64,000 nt of DNA. It comes from Streptomonospora sp. PA3. Lineage in GTDB: Bacteria > Actinomycetota > Actinomycetes > Streptosporangiales > Streptosporangiaceae. The number at the start of each line of letters is the position of its first letter. Within the stretch, counting starts at the first letter, position 1. Positions 19,204-26,650 of this stretch are shown here, in pieces. The stretch covers positions 1 through 64,000 of the forward strand of contig NZ_VTZW01000002.1 of assembly GCF_009728995.1 (NCBI RefSeq). The letters run 5' to 3'. The notes beneath the pieces are model-generated. The model did not search any database. It was not told where the DNA came from and saw only the letters and a list, made by a program, of their open reading frames with translations. A program made the translations under genes and the position numbers.

Positions 19204-19578
19204 GTGTCCCAGAGTACCGACCCGATGCGCCGCGCCGCTGAGCGGCTGCACATCACCGTCCCACCCATCGACCCCGACCCCGACACAACCCTCATCCAGC
19301 TCACGCGCGGCGCAGACATCGCCTGCCGCCACCGCCCCTACCCGCAGGAGGTCGCCCGCGGGCTCGCCGAGGACCACCCGCCGCGGCTCGACATCACCGC
19401 CGGCCCGGTCCGGGTGCGGCTGGAGATCGACCCGGCCATGACCTCCCACCAGGTGCGCCGCCTGATCTCCCACCTGCGCCCCGAGGTGCGGGCGTGGCTC
19501 GACCAGGTCGCCGAGTACGCCCACGACCTGGAGATGTCCGAGGCGTCGCAGGACCAGGACGGGGGCGACCGTGGCTGA
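19204..19578 (+). CDS. Hypothetical early protein
   Basis: The 124-residue product starts at GTG 19204, which has an AAAGGA site about 9 nt upstream; the in-frame start at 19183 lacks one. It contains ITAGPVRVRLEIDPAMTSHQVRRLISHLRPEVRAWLDQV, a strand-helix arrangement that I do not recognise. It overlaps the next gene by eight bases. Confidence 0.6.
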   Translation: MSQSTDPMRRAAERLHITVPPIDPDPDTTLIQLTRGADIACRHRPYPQEVARGLAEDHPPRLDITAGPVRVRLEIDPAMTSHQVRRLISHLRPEVRAWLDQVAEYAHDLEMSEASQDQDGGDRG

Positions 19579-19771
19579 GCGCTACCTCGACGGGCCCGTC
19601 TGGTCGGCCCGCGACTCCGCATGGCTCGACTCGCTGTCCGCTGAGGACCTGCGGTCGATGGTGCGGCACCTCGCGTCCTCGCCGGTGGCCTCGCCGCGGC
19701 TGCGGCTGCGTGCGGCCATCTGGCACGTGATGCGCCGGGGCATGGCGCGCGCCGGAGGTGGTGCCCGATGA
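19571..19771 (+). CDS. Hypothetical early protein (66 residues)
   Basis: The short helical, arginine-rich product contains DLRSMVRHLASSPVASPRLR. It starts with GTG and overlaps both neighbours by a few bases in the early operon. No domain is recognised. Confidence 0.6.
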   Translation: MAERYLDGPVWSARDSAWLDSLSAEDLRSMVRHLASSPVASPRLRLRAAIWHVMRRGMARAGGGAR

Positions 19772-20031
19772 GCGGCATCACCGATATCGAGCTGATCCTC
19801 TCCGCCGTGCTGGTGGTCGCGCTCGTCGTGTTCGCGGGCCTGCTGTGGCACCTGTGCGGCCGGTACCTGGTGCGGCTGCAGGTCGCCCACCTCGGCGCGG
19901 TCCGCGAAATCCGGGACCTGACCGCCGAGCTGGAGGAGACCCGCGCGGCGCTGGAGCGTGCGACGGGCGGCGCCGAGGACATCCTCGACGCCGTGCACCG
20001 CACCGATGGGCAGGGGCGGTGGACGGCGTGA
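19768..20031 (+). CDS. Small membrane protein with one N-terminal helix
   Basis: The 87-residue product has one transmembrane helix (residues 7-27, ELILSAVLVVALVVFAGLLW) followed by a charged helical cytoplasmic tail (LTAELEETRAALERA). Its ATG overlaps the previous stop. The role is unknown; a membrane-anchored early phage protein could act in superinfection exclusion, but nothing in the sequence proves that. Confidence 0.65.
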   Translation: MSGITDIELILSAVLVVALVVFAGLLWHLCGRYLVRLQVAHLGAVREIRDLTAELEETRAALERATGGAEDILDAVHRTDGQGRWTA

Positions 20032-20297
20032 GCGCCCGCACCGGGCAGACCGGCCCCGACCGGCCCACGGCCCTGGACCACATGATGACCGGCCGCATCC
20101 AGGCCGCCACCGCGGCCGAGCTGTACGCGCACTGGGTGCACGGGTGCGGGCGCGCGATGGCTGCCGAGGTCGACGCCGCCCTCGCGGCCGCGATCTCCGA
20201 GCTGCAGGACGCCCGTGAGGCGCTGGGGCGCGAGGTGGCGGATCTGGCCTCGGCCGACCAGCTGGACCCCGCGGAGGTGACCCGTGGCGACGAGTGA
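20028..20297 (+). CDS. Hypothetical early protein (89 residues)
   Basis: The mostly helical product contains MTGRIQAATAAELYAHWVHG and ends in an acidic segment. It starts with GTG overlapping the previous stop and overlaps the next gene by 14 bases. No family is recognised. Confidence 0.6.
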   Translation: MSARTGQTGPDRPTALDHMMTGRIQAATAAELYAHWVHGCGRAMAAEVDAALAAAISELQDAREALGREVADLASADQLDPAEVTRGDE

Positions 20298-20820
20298 CCA
20301 GGTAGCCGAGGCCGACCACACGGTGCGGCCCAGCCCCGAATTCCGCCGCCTGACGCGGGTGATGCACGTGCTGGGGCAGGCGGATCCGTCGCCGGAGCAG
20401 TACGCCGCCGAGTGCGCGGCGGCGTGCCGCACGGTGGCCGGCCACGCCCGCGACGCCGCGGACCTGGCGCGGCTGCTGGATGTGCTCGGTATCCCGCTGC
20501 CGGGGCGGCCCGCCCCTGCCCCGGCTGCGCCGGATCCGGGCGCCCACGGCACCCGCCGCGGCTACCAGCGGCACCTGCGTGAGGGGTCGGAGCCGTGCGA
20601 GGCGTGCCGCGAGGCCAACCGCCGCAAGGCACAGCGCGCGGTTGGCACGCCTGGTGCGACGCGCCGGTTGCGGCCGATCGTCCACGGCACCACGCGCGGC
20701 TACCGGCAGCACTGGTACCGCAACGAAGCCGCGTGCGCGGCGTGCCTGGCGGCGATCCGCGAGGACTGGCGCCGCCGGGAGGCTGCCCGCCGGACGCGCC
20801 GGGCGGGGGGTGCCGCATGA
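20284..20820 (+). CDS. Protein with two HGTxxGYxxH/CxxC repeats
   Basis: The 178-residue product has an N-terminal helical part. Two copies of a 30-residue unit follow: HGTRRGYQRHLREGSEPCEAC and HGTTRGYRQHWYRNEAACAAC. Each combines two His with a CxxC pair and is likely a small zinc-binding fold. This unit recurs in actinobacteriophage proteins. A nucleic-acid-binding role is plausible but unproven. Confidence 0.7.
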   Translation: MATSDQVAEADHTVRPSPEFRRLTRVMHVLGQADPSPEQYAAECAAACRTVAGHARDAADLARLLDVLGIPLPGRPAPAPAAPDPGAHGTRRGYQRHLREGSEPCEACREANRRKAQRAVGTPGATRRLRPIVHGTTRGYRQHWYRNEAACAACLAAIREDWRRREAARRTRRAGGAA

Positions 20821-21197
20821 TCCGCACCGTCCTGCGTGCTCTCGGCATCCTGCCGCCCGTCCGGCCGGTGCGCCCGACCGCCGCCGAGATGCTCCGCATC
20901 CCGCGGGCCCACCCGATCGGCGAGCTGACCGTGCCCATCCCCGTCGTCATCCCGCCCGAGCTGGACCGGGACGACGACGACCGGCGACGCGACGCCATGC
21001 GGCACACCACCGACGGCGTCCGCCAGGCCACGGCCGCTCTGCGGGACCTGCAGGCCCTGCTCGACCCGCCCTCGGTCGAGGCCGCACACGTCCGCCGAGT
21101 CGCCGCCTACCACCACATCGACGACGCCCAGCGGGCGCTGCGCGAGGCCCTGACCGCGCTGCCCGCCGACCACACGACAGGAGACCAGACCCCATGA
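20817..21197 (+). CDS. Hypothetical early protein (126 residues)
   Basis: The product has a proline-rich N-terminus, a DRDDDDRRRDAMRH charged stretch and a C-terminal helical region (HIDDAQRALREALTAL). It overlaps neighbours by four bases on both sides. No domain is recognised. Confidence 0.6.
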   Translation: MIRTVLRALGILPPVRPVRPTAAEMLRIPRAHPIGELTVPIPVVIPPELDRDDDDRRRDAMRHTTDGVRQATAALRDLQALLDPPSVEAAHVRRVAAYHHIDDAQRALREALTALPADHTTGDQTP

Positions 21198-21358
21198 CCG
21201 CCCCCACCACCGTCCCGCGGCCGCGCGGGTGCGTGTGCCCCGGCTGCTGCTGCGACCGCCGCACCGGCCGCACCGTGTGCCGCGAATCCGGATGCTCGGC
21301 GTGCCTGGCGCTGCCCGCGCCGCGGCCGACCAGCGCCCCGCGGGGGGTGAGCGCATGA
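21194..21358 (+). CDS. Cysteine-rich small protein (54 residues)
   Basis: Eight cysteines lie in about 30 residues (CVCPGCCCDRRTGRTVCRES then GCSACLAL), which suggests a zinc-binding knuckle. It is embedded in the operon with ATGA overlaps. The function is unknown. Confidence 0.6.
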   Translation: MTAPTTVPRPRGCVCPGCCCDRRTGRTVCRESGCSACLALPAPRPTSAPRGVSA

Positions 21359-21906
21359 GCGCCCCCCGCGTGATCGGGCTCGACGTCAGCCTCACCGGCA
21401 CCGGCATCGCCTCCTCCCTGGGCTGGTGCGAGACCGTCGGCCAGGCCGGCCTCACCGGCCTGCCGCTCGCCCAGCGGGACCTCGCCATCGTCCACCTCGC
21501 CCGGATCATCCTGGAGACCACCGGGGCGCCGGACCTGGCCGTCATCGAGGCGCCCGCCTACTCCCGCTCCGGCGGCGGGTCGCACGAGCGGTCCGGGCTG
21601 TGGTGGCGCATCGTGCGGCACCTGCTCGCTCAGGGTGTGCCGGTCGCCGAGGTCACCCCGAACCAGCGGTGCCTGTACGCCACCGGCAAAGGCTCGGCGA
21701 CCAAGGGCGCGGTGGTGGATGCGGTCGCCCGCCGGTGGCCGCAGTACGCCACCGGCGGCAACGACAACGCCTGTGACGCGGTCGTGCTGGCCGCGATGGG
21801 TGCCGACCGGCTCGGTCACCCCACCGCCCGCGTGCCAGTCGCCCACCACGCCGCGCTGGACAAAGTCGTATGGCCCTACCTGGGAGGGGTGGCCACCGAT
21901 GCCTGA
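21355..21906 (+). CDS. RuvC-like Holliday junction resolvase
   Basis: The 183-residue protein has the RuvC/RNase H-like layout: VIGLDVSLTGTGIA with the first catalytic Asp, APDLAVIEAPAYSR with the Glu, KGSATKGAVVDAVARRW, and the C-terminal acidic cluster NDNACDAVVLAAMG. It would cut branched DNA during phage replication and packaging. It lies just before the RecB-like nuclease gene. Confidence 0.85.
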   Translation: MSAPRVIGLDVSLTGTGIASSLGWCETVGQAGLTGLPLAQRDLAIVHLARIILETTGAPDLAVIEAPAYSRSGGGSHERSGLWWRIVRHLLAQGVPVAEVTPNQRCLYATGKGSATKGAVVDAVARRWPQYATGGNDNACDAVVLAAMGADRLGHPTARVPVAHHAALDKVVWPYLGGVATDA

Positions 21907-22183
21907 GGTCCCCATCGTGTCCGAGCTGCCGCCTGACTACGGCGGCCGCGGGCTCACCCGGCACAACGACATCGCCCGCCAGCTGCGCCGGCAGCCCCGC
22001 CGGTGGGGGCTGGTCACCGACACCGCCGCCTCCCGGCGCGCCGCCTACAACACGGCGTCGCGCATCCGGATCGGCGGGTACCCGGCCTACCTGCCCGCTC
22101 ACGCGTTCGAGGCGCGCGCGATCACCACCGAGGACGGGGTGCACCAGGTGTGGGCGCGCTACGTCGGGGGGGATGCCGCATGA
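21899..22183 (+). CDS. Hypothetical protein (94 residues)
   Basis: The product contains RAAYNTASRIRIGGYPAYLP followed by AFEARAITTEDGVHQVWARYVG. This resembles short strand-rich phage proteins encoded beside recombination nucleases. It overlaps both neighbours. No function is assigned. Confidence 0.6.
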   Translation: MPEVPIVSELPPDYGGRGLTRHNDIARQLRRQPRRWGLVTDTAASRRAAYNTASRIRIGGYPAYLPAHAFEARAITTEDGVHQVWARYVGGDAA

Positions 22184-23010
22184 TCGGCGTGGACGTATCG
22201 CAGATGCCGCCGCTGCCCGAGGGCGAGCGCACCCGCGGCCAGACCGGCGAGCAACTCGCCGCCGAGCTGCGCCACCACGTCATCGAGCACGCCATCACCC
22301 ACGCGCCCCGGTCGCAGCAGACGGCGCTGGGGCCGTCGGAGATCGGTATCGAGTGCGCCCGCCGGATCGGCTACAAGCTCCTCGGCACCGAGGAGATCAA
22401 CCCCGGCGGCGGGTGGCTGCCCACGGTCGGTACCGCGGTGCACGCCTGGCTCGCCGAGCAGTTCGAGGCGGCCAACTACCGGTACGGGTGGCTCCGCTTC
22501 ATGGTCGAGCAGCGCGTCACCGTCGGCACGATCAACGGCCAGCCCGTCACCGGCACGTGCGACCTGTACGACCGGGCGACCGCGACCGCCATTGATTTCA
22601 AGATCCAAGGCAAGACCAGCTTGCAGAAGCTCCGCCGCCACGGCGCCACCGGCGAATACCGGGTTCAGGGCCACGCCTACGGGCGCGGGTGGGCGGCCGC
22701 CGGCCACCCGGTCGAGCGGGTCGCCGTCTGGGGGTTGCCCCGCAACGAGCCGTCGCTGAGCGGCGCTGTGTTCGCGTCCGAGCCCTACGACGAGTCGGTC
22801 GCCACCGACGCGCTCGCCCGCGTGGAGGGCATCGCCTCGCTGGCTTCGTCGATGGGCGCCGAGGCGCTGCCGCTGCTGCCCACGGCCGATTCCTACTGCC
22901 AGTACTGCCCCTTCTTCCGGCGCGGGTCTGACGACCTCGCGTCCGGGTGCCCCGGCCACACCGGGGCCAAGGCGACTCAGCCGAGTTCGGTCGAGTCGCT
23001 CATCGCCTGA
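22180..23010 (+). CDS. RecB/Cas4-like PD-(D/E)XK exonuclease
   Basis: The 276-residue protein has a PD-(D/E)XK core: LGPSEIGIECARRIGYKLLG, VTGTCDLYDRATATAIDFKIQGK (motif D...D-x-K), and a YRVQGHAYGRGW helix. The C-terminal cysteines CQYCPFF and CPGH, with the early Cys in IECARR, fit the iron-sulphur Cas4/RecB subgroup. It would process DNA ends, probably with the RuvC-like enzyme and the protein encoded next. Confidence 0.82.
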   Translation: MIGVDVSQMPPLPEGERTRGQTGEQLAAELRHHVIEHAITHAPRSQQTALGPSEIGIECARRIGYKLLGTEEINPGGGWLPTVGTAVHAWLAEQFEAANYRYGWLRFMVEQRVTVGTINGQPVTGTCDLYDRATATAIDFKIQGKTSLQKLRRHGATGEYRVQGHAYGRGWAAAGHPVERVAVWGLPRNEPSLSGAVFASEPYDESVATDALARVEGIASLASSMGAEALPLLPTADSYCQYCPFFRRGSDDLASGCPGHTGAKATQPSSVESLIA

Positions 23011-23042
23011 CCCAACACCAGCAGAAAGCGAGACGCATACCG

Positions 23043-23636
23043 ATGACCACCGCAAACGACTTCCTCATGGGTGGCGGCATCCCGGCCGCGAAGTTCGAGC
23101 AGATCGGCCGCGTGCTGACCGGCGCGATCGCCGTCCCGCCGGAGGTTCAGCAGCAGAAGGACTTCAACAGCGGCGAGCCGCTGTTCTGGGACGACGGCAG
23201 CCCGCGGCAGCAGATCAAGCTGGTGCTGGACACCGCCGAGCGCAACCCGGAGGACCCCGACGACGACGGGCAGCGCGCCCTGTACGTGAAGTCGGGGATG
23301 CTCAAGGCCGTCCGCGCCGCCGTGAAGGCGTCCCGGTCGAAGGGCCTGGAGGTCGGCGGGACGCTGACCATCACCTACACGGGCGACGGTGAGCCGTCCC
23401 GGAAGGGGTTGAACCCGCCCAAGCAGTACAGCGCGACCTACCAGCCGCCGGCGCCGGGCGCGGCCGCGAACGACGTCCTGATGGGTGGCCAGCAGCCGCC
23501 CGCCGCCCCGCCCGCCGCCCCGGCTCCCGTTCCGCAGGCGCAGGCCGCCCCGGCGGCGCCCGCGGCGATGACGCCGGAGCAGCAGGCCGCCATTGCGCAG
23601 CTGACGCCGGAGCAGCGCGCCGCCCTGGGCCTGTAG
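23043..23636 (+). CDS. Probable single-stranded DNA-binding or recombination partner protein
   Basis: The 197-residue product has a compact N-terminal domain (residues 1-140, NDFLMGGGIPAAKFEQIGRV to KQYSATYQPP) with a repeated NDxLMGG motif. A disordered Pro/Ala/Gln tail follows. Position directly after a RecB-like nuclease, and the OB-fold-like strand pattern (VGGTLTITYTGDG), suggest a DNA-binding partner. The assignment is contextual. Confidence 0.55.
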   Translation: MTTANDFLMGGGIPAAKFEQIGRVLTGAIAVPPEVQQQKDFNSGEPLFWDDGSPRQQIKLVLDTAERNPEDPDDDGQRALYVKSGMLKAVRAAVKASRSKGLEVGGTLTITYTGDGEPSRKGLNPPKQYSATYQPPAPGAAANDVLMGGQQPPAAPPAAPAPVPQAQAAPAAPAAMTPEQQAAIAQLTPEQRAALGL

Positions 23637-23712
23637 GCCCGCCCCCATCCCGCGGGGGGCGCCGCTCGCCCAGTGGCGCCCCCCGCCCGCCTTGAACAGG
23701 AGTCACCCACCC

Positions 23713-25314
23713 ATGACCCCATATGAGTACACCGACGCCGACGGCGACCAGCTCCGCATCGGCGGCGTCACCATAAGCATCCACGACGGCGGCGACGGCG
23801 ACCTCGCCGTCGTGCTCCTGCCCGCCGACGCCGACGGCCGGATCGCCATCGCGCGCGCCATCCTGCAGGACACCGGCGCCACTGTCGTCCCCCCGGCCGC
23901 CACCGGCACCGCCGACGACATGCCCCTGCGTGAGCGGGTCGCCCGCGCCATCTGGCACGCGACCACCGGCGGTATCTCCTGGGACCTGTCCGACCCCACG
24001 GTGATGGGGCGCTACGCCGACGCTGCCCTGTCGGCCGTCGGCCCCGTCGTGGAGCGCGCCGAGTCCGAGCGGGACCGGCTGCGCACCGCGTGGATGTCGG
24101 CCCGCCGGCGGGCCACTGACTGGCGCCGCGAGGCTGAGGCCCGCCCGACCAGCACCGTGCACGAGTGCTGCGAGCAGGCACAGGATGCCCGCGCCGCGGC
24201 TCTCGCGGAGCGCCGCCGGGGCGCCTGGGACATGCGCGAGCAGGCTGCGGATCGGGCCGACCTGGAGGGTGAGGAGCGCCTCGCCGAGGACATCCGGCAC
24301 CTGGAGCTGCCCGAGCAGGCCGACAACGCCACCGGGGACGCCCAGTTGGCGGGCGATTCGATCGGCGGTCACAGCGTGGGGGGCTACGGCGACGAGGATG
24401 CCGAGCCCGCCAGCACGCCTGTCCTCGCCGAGCGGATCCTCGCCGAACTCCGGCGCCATGACTACGAGGGCAACGGCCGGTGCATCTGTGGAACCGTGAT
24501 CGGCACCAGCGACGGCACAGCGTGGACGGTCGACCAGGACCGGCACCTGGCGTGGGCCGTAGCGAGCACGCTGACCGAGCCTGCGGCCACTGCGGCCGCC
24601 ACACCGAGCAGCGAGGCACCCGAGCCCGCCCGCGACATCGACGACCTCAACGCGGCGATCTCCGACACCATGCACCGGCTCGCCCGGCTCGAGGACCGCC
24701 ACGCCGACCGGGCCGCCACCGTCGACCAGCGCCTCGCCGATCAGTCGGTGCGCCTGGCCGATGTCGAGACCGCCCAGCACGAGCAGCGCGACCGGCACAC
24801 CGATGTCGAGGGCGCGGTCGCGAGCGTGCGCGACGAGCTCGCCGACGTCAAGCGGCGCGCCACCATATCGGTCCGCGACCTGGTCGAGCGTGTCGTGGAG
24901 TTGGAGTCCGCGACTGGACTCAGCGACGACGAGCACCCGGCCGCGGAGCGTCCCCGGTGGCGCGACCGGCACGGCGACATCTGGGAGCCCGCCCCCAGCG
25001 GTCTGCTGCGCATCCCCGACCACCCCGGCGCGGCGGCGTACCCGCGGGAAGAGGTCGAGCACCGGTTCGGCCCGCTCGCACCCGTGACCGACGACTGCGA
25101 GCAGGCCACCGCCCAGGACGATCTGCCATTCAAGGTCGGCGACCGGGTCCGCAAGATCGGTGATCCCCGCATCCGCAAGGTCACCAACGTCGTGCTCGTC
25201 GGCCCGGCCCGCGGTCACATCGTCCTCGACGGCGGCACCGCCAACGGGCACGGCCCAGTCTCCCCGAAGTACTACTTCACCGCCGACTCCGCCGAGGCCG
25301 GTGACGCCCGATGA
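23713..25314 (+). CDS. Large hypothetical coiled-coil protein with C-terminal KOW-like segment
   Basis: The 533-residue product begins with a strand-rich domain (DGDQLRIGGVTISIHDGGDGDLAVVLL). The middle is long, charged and coiled-coil forming (ESERDRLRTAWMSARRRATD; AAISDTMHRLARLEDRHAD). The C-terminus reads LPFKVGDRVRKIGDPRIRKVTNVVLVG, like an SH3/KOW barrel. A CICG pair occurs near residue 257. It may be a composite of several modules in this early operon. No function is known. Confidence 0.6.
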   Translation: MTPYEYTDADGDQLRIGGVTISIHDGGDGDLAVVLLPADADGRIAIARAILQDTGATVVPPAATGTADDMPLRERVARAIWHATTGGISWDLSDPTVMGRYADAALSAVGPVVERAESERDRLRTAWMSARRRATDWRREAEARPTSTVHECCEQAQDARAAALAERRRGAWDMREQAADRADLEGEERLAEDIRHLELPEQADNATGDAQLAGDSIGGHSVGGYGDEDAEPASTPVLAERILAELRRHDYEGNGRCICGTVIGTSDGTAWTVDQDRHLAWAVASTLTEPAATAAATPSSEAPEPARDIDDLNAAISDTMHRLARLEDRHADRAATVDQRLADQSVRLADVETAQHEQRDRHTDVEGAVASVRDELADVKRRATISVRDLVERVVELESATGLSDDEHPAAERPRWRDRHGDIWEPAPSGLLRIPDHPGAAAYPREEVEHRFGPLAPVTDDCEQATAQDDLPFKVGDRVRKIGDPRIRKVTNVVLVGPARGHIVLDGGTANGHGPVSPKYYFTADSAEAGDAR

Positions 25315-25505
25315 GCGACCAGATTCCCGCCCTGGAGCTGCCGCAGATCAGCGTGCCCTGCACCTACTGCGGCGCCGACCCCGGCGCCCCGTGCACCCTG
25401 CACGGCGGCCGCCGGGTGCGCCCCTACGACACCCACCAGGACCGCACCGCCGCCTACAACGCCACCCGCACCACCGCCCGCACCACCACCGAGGAGGCTC
25501 AGTGA
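25311..25505 (+). CDS. Small zinc-finger protein
   Basis: The 64-residue product has CTYCGADPGAPCTLHGGRRV and a following DTHQDR. This CxxC...C...H pattern is widespread in actinobacteriophage small proteins. It overlaps both neighbours by four bases. Confidence 0.65.
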   Translation: MSDQIPALELPQISVPCTYCGADPGAPCTLHGGRRVRPYDTHQDRTAAYNATRTTARTTTEEAQ

Positions 25506-26122
25506 GCAACCCCAGTGAGCAGCCAGTGAGCAACCTCGATGACCTCGACCTCGACGCCATCGAGGCGCGCACCGACGCCGCCACCGATGACCCCTGGGGT
25601 GTCGAGGCCGTCGGCAGCTCGCTGATGGTGATGCACCGCGGCCACTGCACAGTCGTCGCGATTCTCGGCGACCTCTCAGACCCGCAGGCGAGGCCCGATG
25701 CCGAGTTCATCGCCCACGCCCGCGCCGACGTGCCCGCCCTGGTGGCGGAGGTGCGGCGACTGAGGGCCGAGCTGGCGACCGCCCGCCGCCAGGAGCGCGA
25801 GCGGTGCGCCGACGCGCTCTGGCCCTACATCGAGGCATCCGCCGACCTCGGGGACGGGCGAGCGGTCACCACGCTCGACGAGATCCAGGAAGCCATCCGC
25901 GCCCTGGGCGACGAGGACATCCCGGCCGCCGCCCCGCCGTCGGTGCTCATCACCACCGACGACATGGACGAGGCCGCCGAGGACCCCGGCGGCTGCCCCC
26001 GCTGCCAGGCCGGGGTCGGCATCCACGCAGAGGTGCGCGGCGGCCGCATCGACTGGCGCCCGGTGCGGATCCACACGATGCCCTGCGCCGACGCGCCCGA
26101 CCACGACACGGGGGCCCGGTGA
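25502..26122 (+). CDS. Ead/Ea22-like early protein
   Basis: The 206-residue product contains EARTDAATDDPWGVEAVGSS, DAEFIAHARADVPALVAEVR and LRAELATARRQERERCADAL. The FIAHAR-x-DVPALVAEV segment is characteristic of phage Ead/Ea22-like proteins, whose role is unknown. A C-terminal CPRC pair is also present. It is part of the early operon. Confidence 0.65.
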   Translation: MSNPSEQPVSNLDDLDLDAIEARTDAATDDPWGVEAVGSSLMVMHRGHCTVVAILGDLSDPQARPDAEFIAHARADVPALVAEVRRLRAELATARRQERERCADALWPYIEASADLGDGRAVTTLDEIQEAIRALGDEDIPAAAPPSVLITTDDMDEAAEDPGGCPRCQAGVGIHAEVRGGRIDWRPVRIHTMPCADAPDHDTGAR

Positions 26123-26292
26123 TCCGGCTCGCCGCCGCCCGCGTGCTGGAAGTCCCGGCCGCCGCCCACCAGCCCGGCCGCCGATCCAACACCTGCGCCG
26201 ACTGCTGCCGCCCCTGCCTCGTCGGCACCGTCCGCTGCCGCGACTGCATCGCCGTCCTGCGCGGCGTGTACTCCGCCGTCATCCGCCTCTGA
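26119..26292 (+). CDS. Small cysteine-rich protein (57 residues)
   Basis: The product has CADCCRPCLVGTVRCRDC, six cysteines in 18 residues, a likely zinc site. It starts with GTG overlapping the previous stop. The function is unknown. Confidence 0.55.
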   Translation: MIRLAAARVLEVPAAAHQPGRRSNTCADCCRPCLVGTVRCRDCIAVLRGVYSAVIRL

Positions 26293-26308
26293 CCCGAAAG
26301 GCCGATCC

Positions 26309-26509
26309 ATGCAGTACCGCATCGAGATCCACACCCACCACGGCACCCACTACGGGACACCCGAGGACGCCGCCCCCACCGACGAGACGGTCGAGCACCT
26401 GCGCGGCCTGCTCGACAGCCACGCCGTGTGGCTGGAGCGGACCGACGGCTATGTGGTGATCCCGACCCGCGAAATCCGGTACGTCGGCATCGCCCAGGTC
26501 AACCCCTGA
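26309..26509 (+). CDS. Hypothetical protein (66 residues)
   Basis: The short product (YRIEIHTHHGTHYGTPED start, VIPTREIRYVGIAQVNP end) looks like a small beta-sheet domain. It is related in style to the 69-residue protein encoded at 29223-29432. No function is assigned. Confidence 0.6.
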   Translation: MQYRIEIHTHHGTHYGTPEDAAPTDETVEHLRGLLDSHAVWLERTDGYVVIPTREIRYVGIAQVNP

Positions 26510-26614
26510 CCCCTCAGCCCGCACCGGCTTCCAGGCCGGCGCCCGGATCGCGACCGGGGCGGGCACCACCCACCGCCCGCACAGCAGCACACGACCAGGG
26601 GGAGAGCGCACACC

Positions 26615-26650
26615 ATGACCACCACCCACCCCGCGGGCGGCGCCGCGTGA
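26615..26650 (+). CDS. Possible 11-residue leader peptide of the primase gene
   Basis: A minimal frame, MTTTHPAGGAA, has a strong GGGGGAG site about 10 nt upstream. Its TGA overlaps the primase GTG (26647). The primase start itself has no Shine-Dalgarno sequence, so translation is probably coupled through this leader. Confidence 0.45.
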   Translation: MTTTHPAGGAA

